From Hofstenia miamia (Eukaryota > Xenacoelomorpha > Acoela > Hofsteniidae), in the NCBI GenBank assembly GCA_900660155.1, contig CABFPE010000047.1:1481339-1545338 (forward strand): a stretch of DNA of 64,000 bases. Direction: 5' to 3'. The translations under genes and the position numbers were made by a program. The notes below the pieces were generated by a model. That model was not told where the DNA came from, ran no database searches, and saw only the letters and a list, made by a program, of their open reading frames with translations. How positions within the stretch are numbered: the stretch's first letter is position 1; each line of letters opens with the position of its first letter. Below, piece by piece: positions 14,501-22,847 of this stretch.

Positions 14501-16157
14501 ATATTTTACATAATGGCCATTAGGGCAATAATATATGGATGAAATTTAAAAATAGCAATTGTGGATGGCTAACAAATTTCGCCTTGCCAATATATGGTCA
14601 TAGGGCCTGCTATGCGAAATATTGAATTTATATAATATTGCAGTGATGGTAAAGTGTTAGTAAGTATCCGGGAAATTCGATGCATTCCAATAAAATCAAA
14701 ATAATTGAGAAGCAGAATTAGTTGGGTTGCGCAATATCGAGTAAATGAAAAAGCCAATGTGGCTGTCCTGAAAAAAGTGCCTACAATGTAACACTTCTTA
14801 GTTTTTTAATTTTTTAACTGCTAATTAGTTGCCTACTCTATTTTAGATATTCTCATTTTCTTACTAAGCTTCATCGGCTTAATTTCTGCAATTGCAATTC
14901 TTTTGGTTACCTCATTCATCTACTTCAAACTTAAGAATAAAATCACTAAAGCGTAAGTCATTTTGCATTACAAGTCAAGTAATTTATCTACCAAATAATT
15001 AAAAAAATTTTCGTGCCATGTGGGGCCCTATTGATTCTATGTCAAAAAGTTTCCCACTATAAAATTCACAAAATATTAATCAAATTAAAATTTTTTATAA
15101 TATCATCGGTAAATTTAGTTTGTATTTATATTCATCTTTTTTGTCTAAGCTTGGTTTGTTTAATTCTATATAAATTTACTCCATAATGCTTAGTTGAAAA
15201 TTATCAATTGCGTTGGATAAAATTTTATATGTAAATTTCATATCACAATTCTTTTGGTGATCAGAGATGGTCGATTGATTTTTGTGTTCTATAATTCTGA
15301 TATCTTTCCAATGTATTGCGCACCACAGTTGCAAATAATTTCATATACTACTTTGGAAAGGTTTTCAATCTTTGTTTCTGTCTTTGGTATTATTAGATGT
15401 CTTATTTTATTGGGCTTAAGTATAAATCCTATCTCTAAAAATGATGGAGTGATTCTTTTCAGATATTTCTGTAATTTAATTGATTGTATTCTTTGATATT
15501 CAATATTAAAAATGTAATTGTATAAATAATCACTTTGTTTTTAGTTTCTTGAGTTTGTAGTAAGGCCTCTAGTTTTTCTTTTATAATTCTATTGACTATA
15601 TACAGTAGTGATCAAAAGTTTTCGGACACCTAACTGAACAAATTCTTTTTGCAGTGATGAGCACTATAGCTTCGATTTTTGCAATTGGGTTAACTTTAGC
15701 ACTGTGAATTCAAATTTCTCCTCAATTTAATTTTCATCCCATGCGCCTGTAAAGGGCCCCGTAAAACTGTTAGTAAATATGAATGGTATGTAAAATATAA
15801 CCCAAAAATCGTATTCAGCATGAAAGACTGCTCATGGAGATGCAAATTTCAACATCGTAATGGAATTTGCACAAGATTTGATAACCAATATTTTAGAAAC
15901 TTCTGAATAAATTCTTACAAACAATTGTGAATATTTTTCATGCTGAATTTAAACAATTAACTAGCTGAAGTCTATTATTTAAGTAATTAAAATTCCATAG
16001 GTAATTCAATAATTGTTGTAGTTGCAACCTTTTATGTGCGTTTAGGCAATGTGGATATCAACTGCAAATGAATGAATACAGTATCCCAGACTTTCAATCA
16101 ATACCGAAAGTTTTTACAATTGAAAGCATCGCAAATGAAGAAGCTAATCCACTTTAA
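1971..16157 (+). CDS. Multi-LTD single-pass membrane protein (3' part of gene, 12 exons)
   Basis: Twelve exons join in a consistent frame: 1971-2298, 3422-3607, 4765-4914, 5525-5792, 6290-6650, 7562-7865, 11268-11629, 11985-12298, 12390-12703, 13367-13702, 14847-14952, 16046-16157. Together they give about 1046 residues, or about 1002 with an alternative junction between exons 9 and 10. The protein has about four lamin-tail-type repeats (LTD, PF00932-like). Each starts with a strand such as VVINEINV, VFISEVFV, FLINEIGF or IRISEIGA followed by an acidic/aromatic (Y/F)(V/I)E motif. Each ends with a Pro-Gly-x-Pro-Asn-x-Cys type motif (SPRSANYGC, TPGDPNIC, SPGKPNFC, SPGHPNIC). A hydrophobic helix (ILIFLLSFIGLISAIAILLV) precedes a basic stop-transfer and a tail of about 45 residues, so the repeats are inferred to be extracellular. 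The function is unknown. The domain call rests on pattern recognition only, and the N-terminus is missing. Confidence 0.75.
3422..3607 (+). CDS. LTD protein exon 2: second half of LTD1
   Basis: Acceptor acattttag and donor GG|GTGAGT, phase 1 to phase 1. It encodes GIYSLPADFFYKGM, NHSLISSLVFSHHGDKA and a short tail. This is the strand pair that follows the (G)FF(L/V)ISG element in LTD folds. Phases match exons on both sides. Confidence 0.75.
4765..4914 (+). CDS. LTD protein exon 3: end of LTD1
   Basis: Acceptor ttttttag, donor GACG|GTAGGT, phase 1 to phase 1, 150 nt. It encodes ECISRHSYSVDIYCTV and the closing SPRSANYGC. The ISRH motif recurs as ISRCQC at the end of LTD3, supporting a repeated domain architecture. 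Confidence 0.8.
5036..5453. mobile_element. hAT-type miniature element in an intron
   Basis: The ends are inverted repeats (AGGTGGTTCTCAACC at the left, GGGTTGAGAATCACTG at the right). They are flanked by near-identical 8 bp duplications, acttagag (5028-5035) and atttagag (5454-5461). 8 bp duplications and CAGTGGTTCTCAACC-like ends are typical of non-autonomous hAT elements. The 418 bp body holds short open frames that look non-coding. It lies between LTD gene exons 3 and 4. Confidence 0.75.
5525..5792 (+). CDS. LTD protein exon 4: LTD2 first part
   Basis: Acceptor ttctttttttag, donor GG|GTAATA, enters in phase 1 and leaves in phase 2. It encodes SVDVFISEVFVNPTL, TFYIEIGSS, LHLLSCIILVSI and ENGLLVLRD. 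This is the same strand order as LTD1 (INE strand, E-rich strand, L-x-G-like strand, G-x-L-V strand). Confidence 0.8.
6290..6650 (+). CDS. LTD protein exon 5: end of LTD2 and start of LTD3
   Basis: Acceptor tttgatttag, donor GAG|GTACAT, enters in phase 2 and ends in phase 0. It encodes GFAVALFHGTLSEW, LVIGASREGRNFAWARC and the LTD2 closing TPGDPNIC, and immediately starts LTD3 with FLINEIGFDDGFFVE. The frame is open from the acceptor, upstream of the first in-frame ATG-like codon. Confidence 0.85.
7046..7395. mobile_element. Tigger/pogo-like miniature element
   Basis: The left end CAGTCTAACCTCTCTAAGG and the right end, reading inward AATCAACCTCTCTATAG, are inverted. A TA follows the right end. 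Internal copies of ACCTCTCTAAAG recur in both orientations (7110, 7313). CAGT-ACCTCTCTAA ends are typical of Tigger-derived short elements. It is 350 bp, non-coding, in the intron before exon 6. Confidence 0.5.
7562..7865 (+). CDS. LTD protein exon 6: body of LTD3
   Basis: Acceptor tgaatttag, donor CAAG|GTAATT, phase 0 to phase 1. It encodes FLIYKSLFVYGRRG, QQGLFLIKA, VVEIVHRDCVAVVLYYSS and ADSLIFGACSS. The order matches the middle of the other LTD repeats. Reading continues without interruption from FFVE in the previous exon. Confidence 0.85.
8210..8512. repeat. TA dinucleotide arrays around an assembly gap
   Basis: A (TA)n run ends at 8241, Ns fill 8242-8477, and a second (TA)n run follows to about 8512. 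The gap is therefore most likely an unresolved TA microsatellite. Open frames called through it are meaningless. Confidence 0.9.
8770..9560 (+). pseudogene. Decayed Tc1/mariner transposase
   Basis: The left end CAGCTCCGGTCAAAA behind a TA is a typical Tc1-like terminus. Plus-strand fragments in several frames resemble Tc1 transposase in the correct order: VSVKHGRYKE near 9070, EGGILDSSKYTDILAEF near 9250-9300, HWLANSPIENVVKKEIEKY at 9402 onward (the W-P-NSPDLNPIE region), then LIRECRRILWTQLRRDFW to about 9550. Frameshifts and stops break it, so it is inactive. I did not find a matching right terminus. Confidence 0.65.
9788..9802. repeat. Short interstitial telomere-like repeat
   Basis: GGGTTAGGGTTAGGG, two and a half TTAGGG units, in intron sequence. 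It is too short to imply a former telomere. Confidence 0.6.
10552..10762. mobile_element. hAT-type miniature element (211 bp)
   Basis: The ends CAGGGGCGTACGCAGG and, reading inward, CAGTGGCGCATGCAAGG are inverted. The flanking 8-mers tatactat and catactac agree at 6 of 8 positions, consistent with an aged 8 bp target duplication. It is non-coding and lies in the intron between exons 6 and 7 of the LTD gene. Confidence 0.65.
11268..11629 (+). CDS. LTD protein exon 7: end of LTD3 and start of LTD4
   Basis: Acceptor atatttag, donor AAG|GTATCC, phase 1 to phase 0. It encodes SGAFIKITNRLSFG, ESISRCQCCVTQRTEAF and the LTD3 closing SPGKPNFC. It then starts LTD4 with LSIRISEIGAFG, FIELYGP and FYIVYDEF. 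The ISR-Cys and PG-PN-C signatures are the clearest of the four repeats. Confidence 0.85.
11985..12298 (+). CDS. LTD protein exon 8: body of LTD4
   Basis: Acceptor acacatttag, donor AAAC|GTAAGT, phase 0 to phase 2. It encodes HDGFFVIAEIGFEGDE, VGISLVKGPYFSSAA and LNIIDAIVFNSRDN. The frame is open from the acceptor at 11985, so the exon extends about 100 nt upstream of the first ATG. Confidence 0.8.
12390..12703 (+). CDS. LTD protein exon 9: end of LTD4 and start of juxtamembrane region
   Basis: Acceptor ttgtatttag, enters in phase 2. It encodes SLSSCSRFHLPRSNGG and the closing SPGHPNIC, then continues as FEFMVTGV. Two donors are possible. GTG|GTATGT after 12579 keeps phase 0 and fits an acceptor at 13374. 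TTG|GTAAAA after 12703 keeps phase 1 and fits an acceptor at 13366. The longer form adds an open, Cys-containing segment (GAQAHCQNCIITAKHLI), and I slightly prefer it. Confidence 0.65.
13367..13702 (+). CDS. LTD protein exon 10: membrane-proximal domain
   Basis: Donor CAAT|GTAAGT, ends in phase 1. The acceptor is either attaag before 13367 or gcacag before 13375, coupled to the donor choice in the previous exon. It encodes FLNNFFENWKTKKYRSL, NIVIYSANFIGAFEENV, QLMFLAYDEF, EWVEFDGKQYSVARCSSHC and a short tail before the membrane helix. I do not recognise this domain. It has four cysteines that could pair. Confidence 0.7.
14847..14952 (+). CDS. LTD protein exon 11: transmembrane helix
   Basis: Acceptor ctattttag, donor AAAGC|GTAAGT, phase 1 to phase 2. 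It encodes a hydrophobic segment of about 23 residues (ILIFLLSFIGLISAIAILLV and following) and then FKLKNKITK, a basic stop-transfer. This predicts a type I topology with the repeats outside, provided a signal peptide exists in the missing 5' exons. Confidence 0.85.
15601..15630. repeat. Solitary Tc1-like terminal sequence
   Basis: TACAGTAGTGATCAAAAGTT followed by TTCGGACACC matches the usual Tc1-type inverted terminus (CAGT-CAAAAGTTT-GACACC). No transposase or partner terminus is visible nearby, so this is a remnant. Confidence 0.45.
16046..16157 (+). CDS. LTD protein exon 12: cytoplasmic tail and stop
   Basis: Acceptor gcgtttag, enters in phase 2 and reads 36 codons to TAA. The tail begins QCGYQLQMNEYSIPDF and ends ANEEANPL. 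Two Tyr residues (GYQL, EYSI) resemble Yxx-hydrophobic sorting or phosphorylation motifs. That is inference only. Confidence 0.8.
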
Positions 16158-16402
16158 CTCCTCAATTAGATATTTAGTGTTAAAAATGTATTATTAGCCA
16201 TTTTTATGTAATTTTTGATAAACTGAAGATAATTTTACATTTGAATGATTTTCCGTTGTAAATAAAATTTTAAAAAGATCACAATTATTTTACCTTAAAT
16301 ATATTATTTAATATATAAAATTTCCTGTTTTTTACAATATAAATCTACAAAACATTTTAAAATGAAATATTAGGATACACCAGCACCATTTATAGAGAAC
16401 AA
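16158..16402. other. Convergent intergenic spacer
   Basis: 245 bp between the stop codons of the LTD gene (plus) and MOCS1 (minus). It is AT-rich and contains the 3' UTRs of both. An AATAAA at 16261-16266 is the likely LTD gene polyadenylation signal. Confidence 0.6.
16261..16266 (+). promoter_or_regulatory. Candidate polyadenylation signal of the LTD gene
   Basis: AATAAA 104 bases after the stop codon, the first canonical hexamer downstream. Such hexamers are common by chance in sequence this AT-rich. Confidence 0.45.
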
Positions 16403-16589
16403 TTACAGTTTATAATCTGATTTGCCGCCATCTTTATGAACTAGACGAATATCTTGAATAACAGCATCATGACCTAGAGCTTTGGTCATGTCATATACAG
16501 TGAGTGCCGCAACTGAGACTGCCGTGAGTGCCTCCATTTCAACGCCAGTTTTCTGTTCGGCTTTTACGAAAGACTGGAGTAAAACTAAC
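16403..16589 (-). CDS. MOCS1: MOCS1 last exon (MoaC C-terminal half)
   Basis: On the minus strand the acceptor tttcag is followed by one base of a split codon and then [56 protein letters not shown] and TAA. The GVEMEALT and YDM-KA motifs and the terminal GGKS-DY are diagnostic of MoaC. Enters in phase 2. Confidence 0.9.
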
Positions 16590-19500
16590 CTGAAATAAAC
16601 CACCAAAATGCAAGAAACTAATATAAAAACCAAGACTAGCATTACACAGGTAAATATCTAAACATGAATCGCAAATGCATAAACCTGCGAGAAGAAATTA
16701 AATTTAGTAATACAACGTACAGTTAATGGTTGATAATAATCTGGCAGTGTATGACGTATATATAAGAAATATACGATAATTTCGGCAATTAATAGTAATA
16801 TACGATAATATACGAGACCAGACCAAGAATGTCGTATATAAACGACACTCGGTAAGATGTGAATGTGATTACATATTTCCGAGATGAGATAATCGGCGTG
16901 TGCGTGTCCGCAGCGTGTCACAATGCTGACATGTTAAAGGATTTGGTCATAACGATTTGTAATTGATATCAACCAATGAGAGATCGTATTTGTCCATCAG
17001 CGCCACGCCACGGACACGCACACGCTAAATTGCATAAAGGCACGTGTTATTCAAAGTTTGTTTATCTTGCAGTCATGGTGGTCAAGTACGATGTATTTTA
17101 TAAACTTCCGACAACAGTTAAGGTGGATGCTGATTGTACTGCAACATGTTATGTTAAATAATTTCGGCAATTAATAGTAATATACGATAATATACGAGAC
17201 CAGACCAAGAATGTCGTATATATAAACGACACTCGGTAAGATGTGAATGTGATTACATATTTCCGAGATGAGATAATCGGCGTGTGCGTGTCCGCAGCGT
17301 GTCGCAATGCTGACATGTTTAAGGATTTGCTCATAACGATTTGTAATTGATATCAACCAATGAGAGATCCTATTTGTCCATCACGCACACGCTAAATTGC
17401 ATAAAGGCACGTGTTATTCAAAGTGTTTATCTTGCAGTCATATGGTGGTCAAGTACGATGTATTTTATAAACTTCCGACAACAGTTAAGGTGGATGCTGA
17501 TTGTACTGCAACATGTTATGCGTGTAAGGGAAAATTGAAGTAAATTTTATTCGAAATGCAACTTATTACGGCATTTACAAACAAAGCATTCGATTGCACT
17601 GGATAAGCACCTAGTAGAGGTTCAGCCGAAGAATACACAGACCACATCTCTGGTTTTTGCTGGTGGCAGCTTAACTGTCACGCCGACTGTTTTTAAAAAT
17701 CAAGATGTGGTAACTACGTCCATCGTAAAGAACCTTATTTTCGGTGAGTGTTTGCCTATTACCATAGTTGAAAATGCCCACGTCCGAAAATTCATGTACG
17801 ATGTGCAACCCAAATATCTGCTATCAAACAGTAATGGAAAAGCTAGACGTCTTATTTCGCCAGGCAACGCATGCCCTTCAAAGCGATTTAACTGATCTGA
17901 AATTTCGGCCAAGTATAACCGTCGACATGTGGACAACTCGTACTAATATGTGCATGATGGGTGTCACTGTTCACTACATCAAGGCAAGCAATGGTACGTG
18001 CGAACTGAAAAATATGCTGCTTGGGTGTGTCGAGTTTCCACCTCCCCATACTGGTGAAAATATCAAAATTACACTAAAGGAGCTGGCCAAAGAACGAAAG
18101 CTACCCGGTTACTTTAAAGTTATTACTGACACTGCCTCAAACGTTAAAGCAGCATTTAAAACTACGCTCTTCGATCACGCGAGCAACGAAGTGTCTGCCG
18201 ATGAAGCTTCTGCCGACGAGATGGCCCAATGTGAATGCGACGCATGTAAGGTCGACCACGGGTTTAAGATGGGCTCATGGAATTGATGCTTGGAGCACAT
18301 ATTACAATTGGCAACCAAGGACGGGCTGAAGGAATTGAGGCTTTACGCAGATTGCACAAAAGCTCTGACTAAAGTAAAAGCCATCACTAAGTATCAGAAC
18401 CAGTCAACACAGACTGCACCCAACGATACAAGATGGGATTCAGAGTTTAGAATGGTGAAATACGTATGCGTTCCTGAAAACGTCGAAGATATCAACGATG
18501 CTCTAGAGAACACTAACCATGCAGATTTGAAACTATCAGGCCGTCATTTGAACTATTTAAGTGATATCTGCGCTGTGTTGGAATTCATTTTAGATGCGAC
18601 TGAACAGTTTCAGGCTGAGAAGTACCTACTTTTCACCGGCTTATACCCATACTCCAAGCACTAGAACTTGCCTTAACAACTACAACTTGCAGTACCAGTG
18701 CTGCAAATGCCCTTAAAGAANTGATATCAACCAATGAGAGATCGTATTTGTCCATCAGCGCCACAGACACGCACACGCTAAATTGCATAAATCCACGTGT
18801 TATTCTAAGTTTGTTTATCTTGCAGTCATGGTGGTCAATTACGATATATTTTATAAACTTCCGACAACAGTTAAGGTNTACAACTTGCAGTACCAGTGCT
18901 GCAAATGCCCTTAAAGAAACATTATATACTGCACTCAAGAAGAGATTTAAGTTCGTGCTGGATGATGAGACTGTCATCATGGCTGCTGTGTTATCGCCGG
19001 AAATAAAGCTTTCTTTCACCGACACCTCGCATGATTTCTTCAGTTTCAGTAAGAACAATGTTACGAGTGTCGTACGAGAGTATGTGGAAAATCATCCATC
19101 AGTAACAGCGAGGCCAGTAGCTAAAGCCACGACCGCAGTTGATGATGATCCTCCTGCTAAGAAGGGTAAACTTATGGAATTTTCACTCTTTGCCGACCAT
19201 CTGCCACCAAGTGCAAATTCTATTAAAATGGACCCCTTGCATATTTGGGCATTGCAATGGGATACTGCGCCAGAAATGACAATAATCGCACTGGAAGTTG
19301 TCGGTTCCGGTGAGCTCGGCACCAGTGGAGAGATTATTTTCAAAATGCGCGCGAACATTGGGTCAAATGCGGCTGCGAATGAAGGCAACAACTCTTGACA
19401 AACTCATGATGATAAACTACAATTTGTAACTTTTGAAATTCAGTAATTTTGTTTAAGATTTTTTCTACATAGCCGCCGCGGTAAAAAAAATTGGCTAAAA

Positions 19501-22500
19501 TATACGAAAGTGATATACGACTTCGGTAAATATAAGAATCGTAATATACGAAAAAAATTACTGAAATATACGAATATACGATATACAACAATCCCGATAT
19601 ACGTCAATTCACTGCTTACAGCTAACATCATGTAGTTCCTCTTCACATAATTATAAGGCAATCGATTTGGCAATTTTGTCAATTAATTTGTAAGGGTGCA
19701 ATCTTAAAAGTTACAGAAGTATACGTTAATTGCCAATTCAAAAAAGCGTATAAGAGAAGAGAAGTGCATATTCATACAAAAATTGACGTTTTCTGCGGAT
19801 ATACACTAATAGATCATTCTAAATAAAAGCTATACGGGGTATACCTGCGCATACCCTTGACTACAGCCCCGTTTATGATTTACTAAACAAATCCTTATTG
19901 CTTAGTCGATCTCGTTTTGACATTTAACTAGCTTGGTTATTGTGTTTTAATCAACACTTTCCACAAAGAAGTGCAATAGTCTAAGGAGATTGATTCAATT
20001 CAGATATTTTTTACAGAGGTAGCCGTTGCTTTAAATAATGAGGGCAATCCACATATGTACAAGACACCATAAATAAGATATTTCTTTATATATATATATA
20101 TATATATTGTGAAAAAATAAAGTTTTATTGTAATGAAATTGTTCCGACTTCATCAAAGAGACATGAAATGAAACCTAATTTGGTCTTCAATCATTCGAAC
20201 AAGAACTATAATTCAAGATTTATGTTGTTCATGTGAAAATTTTTAACACAAAAAAAGAACGATGTAAATTTTCATAATTGTTTTTGCCCAAATCTCCCTA
20301 TTTCGTTTCTTTTTACCATTGCTTTGCATGTATTTGTGTGTCAACAACAAAAATGCAGCTAATTTTCTTTGATCCATGTTTTAAAATGATATCTTTTCTT
20401 ACATATTTCTTATCTCCCCGGCACAAGATAATTACTCTCAGTTCATGTGACGGGGCATGGTTCATTGTGTATCACTCCAAGGAGCATTCAACTTAGTTCA
20501 TTTTCCCCGGGACAAAGCCCACCGTGTAACATCCGCTTTATGCGTTGCTTTGGGTCATTTTTCACACGACGTACCAGTAAATTTTCGTTTCCTTTTGTCA
20601 ATTTTTGCTTTCTCTCCGTTGATTTACCAGCTGTAAATGTACCATTTCTCTCATATCTCGCAAAAGCAGACTGGGCTAAAGATCTGCATTTTAAATCTAG
20701 AACTTCTACTATTTTCTTCCATGAATAATGTTGTTTTCGCAGAAAAACGAGTTGCGAAACAATAGAATCAGGCAATGGTTTTCCCATTTCAAGCGTTTTA
20801 TGCTATTGAAAACGTAATATGACTGACTTTTTTTATTAATTAACAATGTATTATCACAAACGCGATGATTTTGTAGCTTCAGTTGATTCATTAAGAATGG
20901 TGGCAAAAAGTTAAAAAACAAGATGTACGTAGCATTTTGTCAACCTACCAAATGGGATGCACCTATATGAAGATTATATTAGGTTTTCAAATACGCAATT
21001 ATCTACAAGAACAATTAATGAGCATGAGATCACTTCCAGTATTTCTAATCATCTAATCAAGTGCAGACTTAACTTTGAAAAAAAATACAGATAATTCAAA
21101 ATTTTTTTAAAAAATTTGCATAATATACTTACAACCCAGTCTAAGCACCAAAAAAGATTGCATTTATAAATAAAATTTACGGTTTCTTAAAATTTAAAAA
21201 TGCTCATTAATTTTAAGACCAGGACATTAAGCATGACATTAAGGTCAAGTAATTTAGAAAATTATTCAGAGCATTTTCATACATTTTTGCAAATATGCTT
21301 GGGCACCAAAGATTTTATATATAAATAAATATGTCATATCTATCATTATTTAAAATCAAAAATTTTTTTTATTATACATATATATATATATATGTACATG
21401 ATGTTATGAAAATGATCAAATCCAAAAAATAACGATTTATTAGCAGTTAAATACATATATCAGAGATTTGAAAATCAGTTATGTGTAGCATTTATTTATG
21501 AGCAAGTATAACTTCCAATGGTATTTGTGCATGTCGAGTTCGTACATCTTGCAGATGAACTGCATTCATCAACGTCTAAATACATTGTAATTTTTTAACA
21601 TTACTTGTGTTAATTGCTTAATTAGATTTGCCTTGATTGTACGAATTGTTTGAATTTCAATTTCATACAAATATAATTTTTTTCAAAATGTTTTCAAGCA
21701 CTCCAGCACCCTCGCATTGTGCTTGCCACACCCTCCTACATCACTGTGGTGATTAAATCCTTACTTTCAGAATATAATGACTTGATAGTAGTATTATATA
21801 TATATATATATATATNNNNNNNNNNNNNNNNNNNNNNNNNNNNNNNNNNNNNNNNNNNNNNNNNNNNNNNNNNNNNNNNNNNNNNNNNNNNNNNNNNNNN
21901 NNNNNNNNNNNNNNNNNNNNNNNNNNNNNNNNNNNNNNNNNNNNNNNNNNNNNNNNNNNNNNNNNNNNNNNNNNNNNNNNNNNNNNNNNNNNNNNNNNNN
22001 NNNNNNNNNNNNNNNNNNNNNNNNNNNNNNNNNNNNNNNNNNNNNNNNNNNNNNNNNNNNNNNNNNNNNNNNNNNNNNNNNNNNNNNNNNNNNNNNNNNN
22101 NNNNNNNNNNNNNNNNNNNNNNNNNNNNNNNNNNNNNNNNNNNNNNNNNNNNNNNNNNNNNNNNNNNNNNNNNNNNNNNNNNNNNNNNNNNNNNNNNNNN
22201 NNNNNNNNNNNNNNNNNNNNNNNNNNNNNNNNNNNNNNNNNNNNNNNNNNNNNNNNNNNNNNNNNNNNNNNNNNNNNNNNNNNNNNNNNNNNNNNNNNNN
22301 NNNNNNNNNNNNNNNNNNNNNNNNNNNNNNNNNNNNNNNNNNNNNNNNNNNNNNNNNNNNNNNNNNNNNNNNNNNNNNNNNNNNNNNNNNNNNNNNNNNN
22401 NNNNNNNNNNNNNNNNNNNNNNNNNNNNNNNNNNNNNNNNNNNNNNNNNNNNNNNNNNNNNNNNNNNNNNNNNNNNNNNNNNNNNNNNNNNNNNNNNNNN

Positions 22501-22816
22501 NNNNNNNNNNNNNNNNNNNNNNNNNNNNNNNNNNNNNNNNNNNNNNNNNNNNNNNNNNNNNNNNNNNNNNNNNNNNNNNNNNNNNNNNNNNNNNNNNNNN
22601 NNNNNNNNNNNNNNNNNNNNNNNNNNNNNNNNNNNNNNNNNNNNNNNNNNNNNNNNNNNNNNNNNNNNNNNNNNNNNNNNNNNNNNNNNNNNNNNNNNNN
22701 NNNNNNNNNNNNNNNNNNNNNNNNNNNNNNNNNNNNNNNNNNNNNNNNNNNNNNNNNNNNNNNNNNNNNNNNNNNNNNNNNNNNNNNNNNNNNNNNNNNN
22801 NNNNNNNNNNNNNNNA

Positions 22817-22847
<31 letters not shown>

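Noticed and set aside
15254-15496. Possible extra exon of the LTD gene between the transmembrane and tail exons
   Set aside because: The transmembrane exon (phase 2 out) and the tail exon (phase 2 in) join directly; the frame here lacks good splice signals and similarity.
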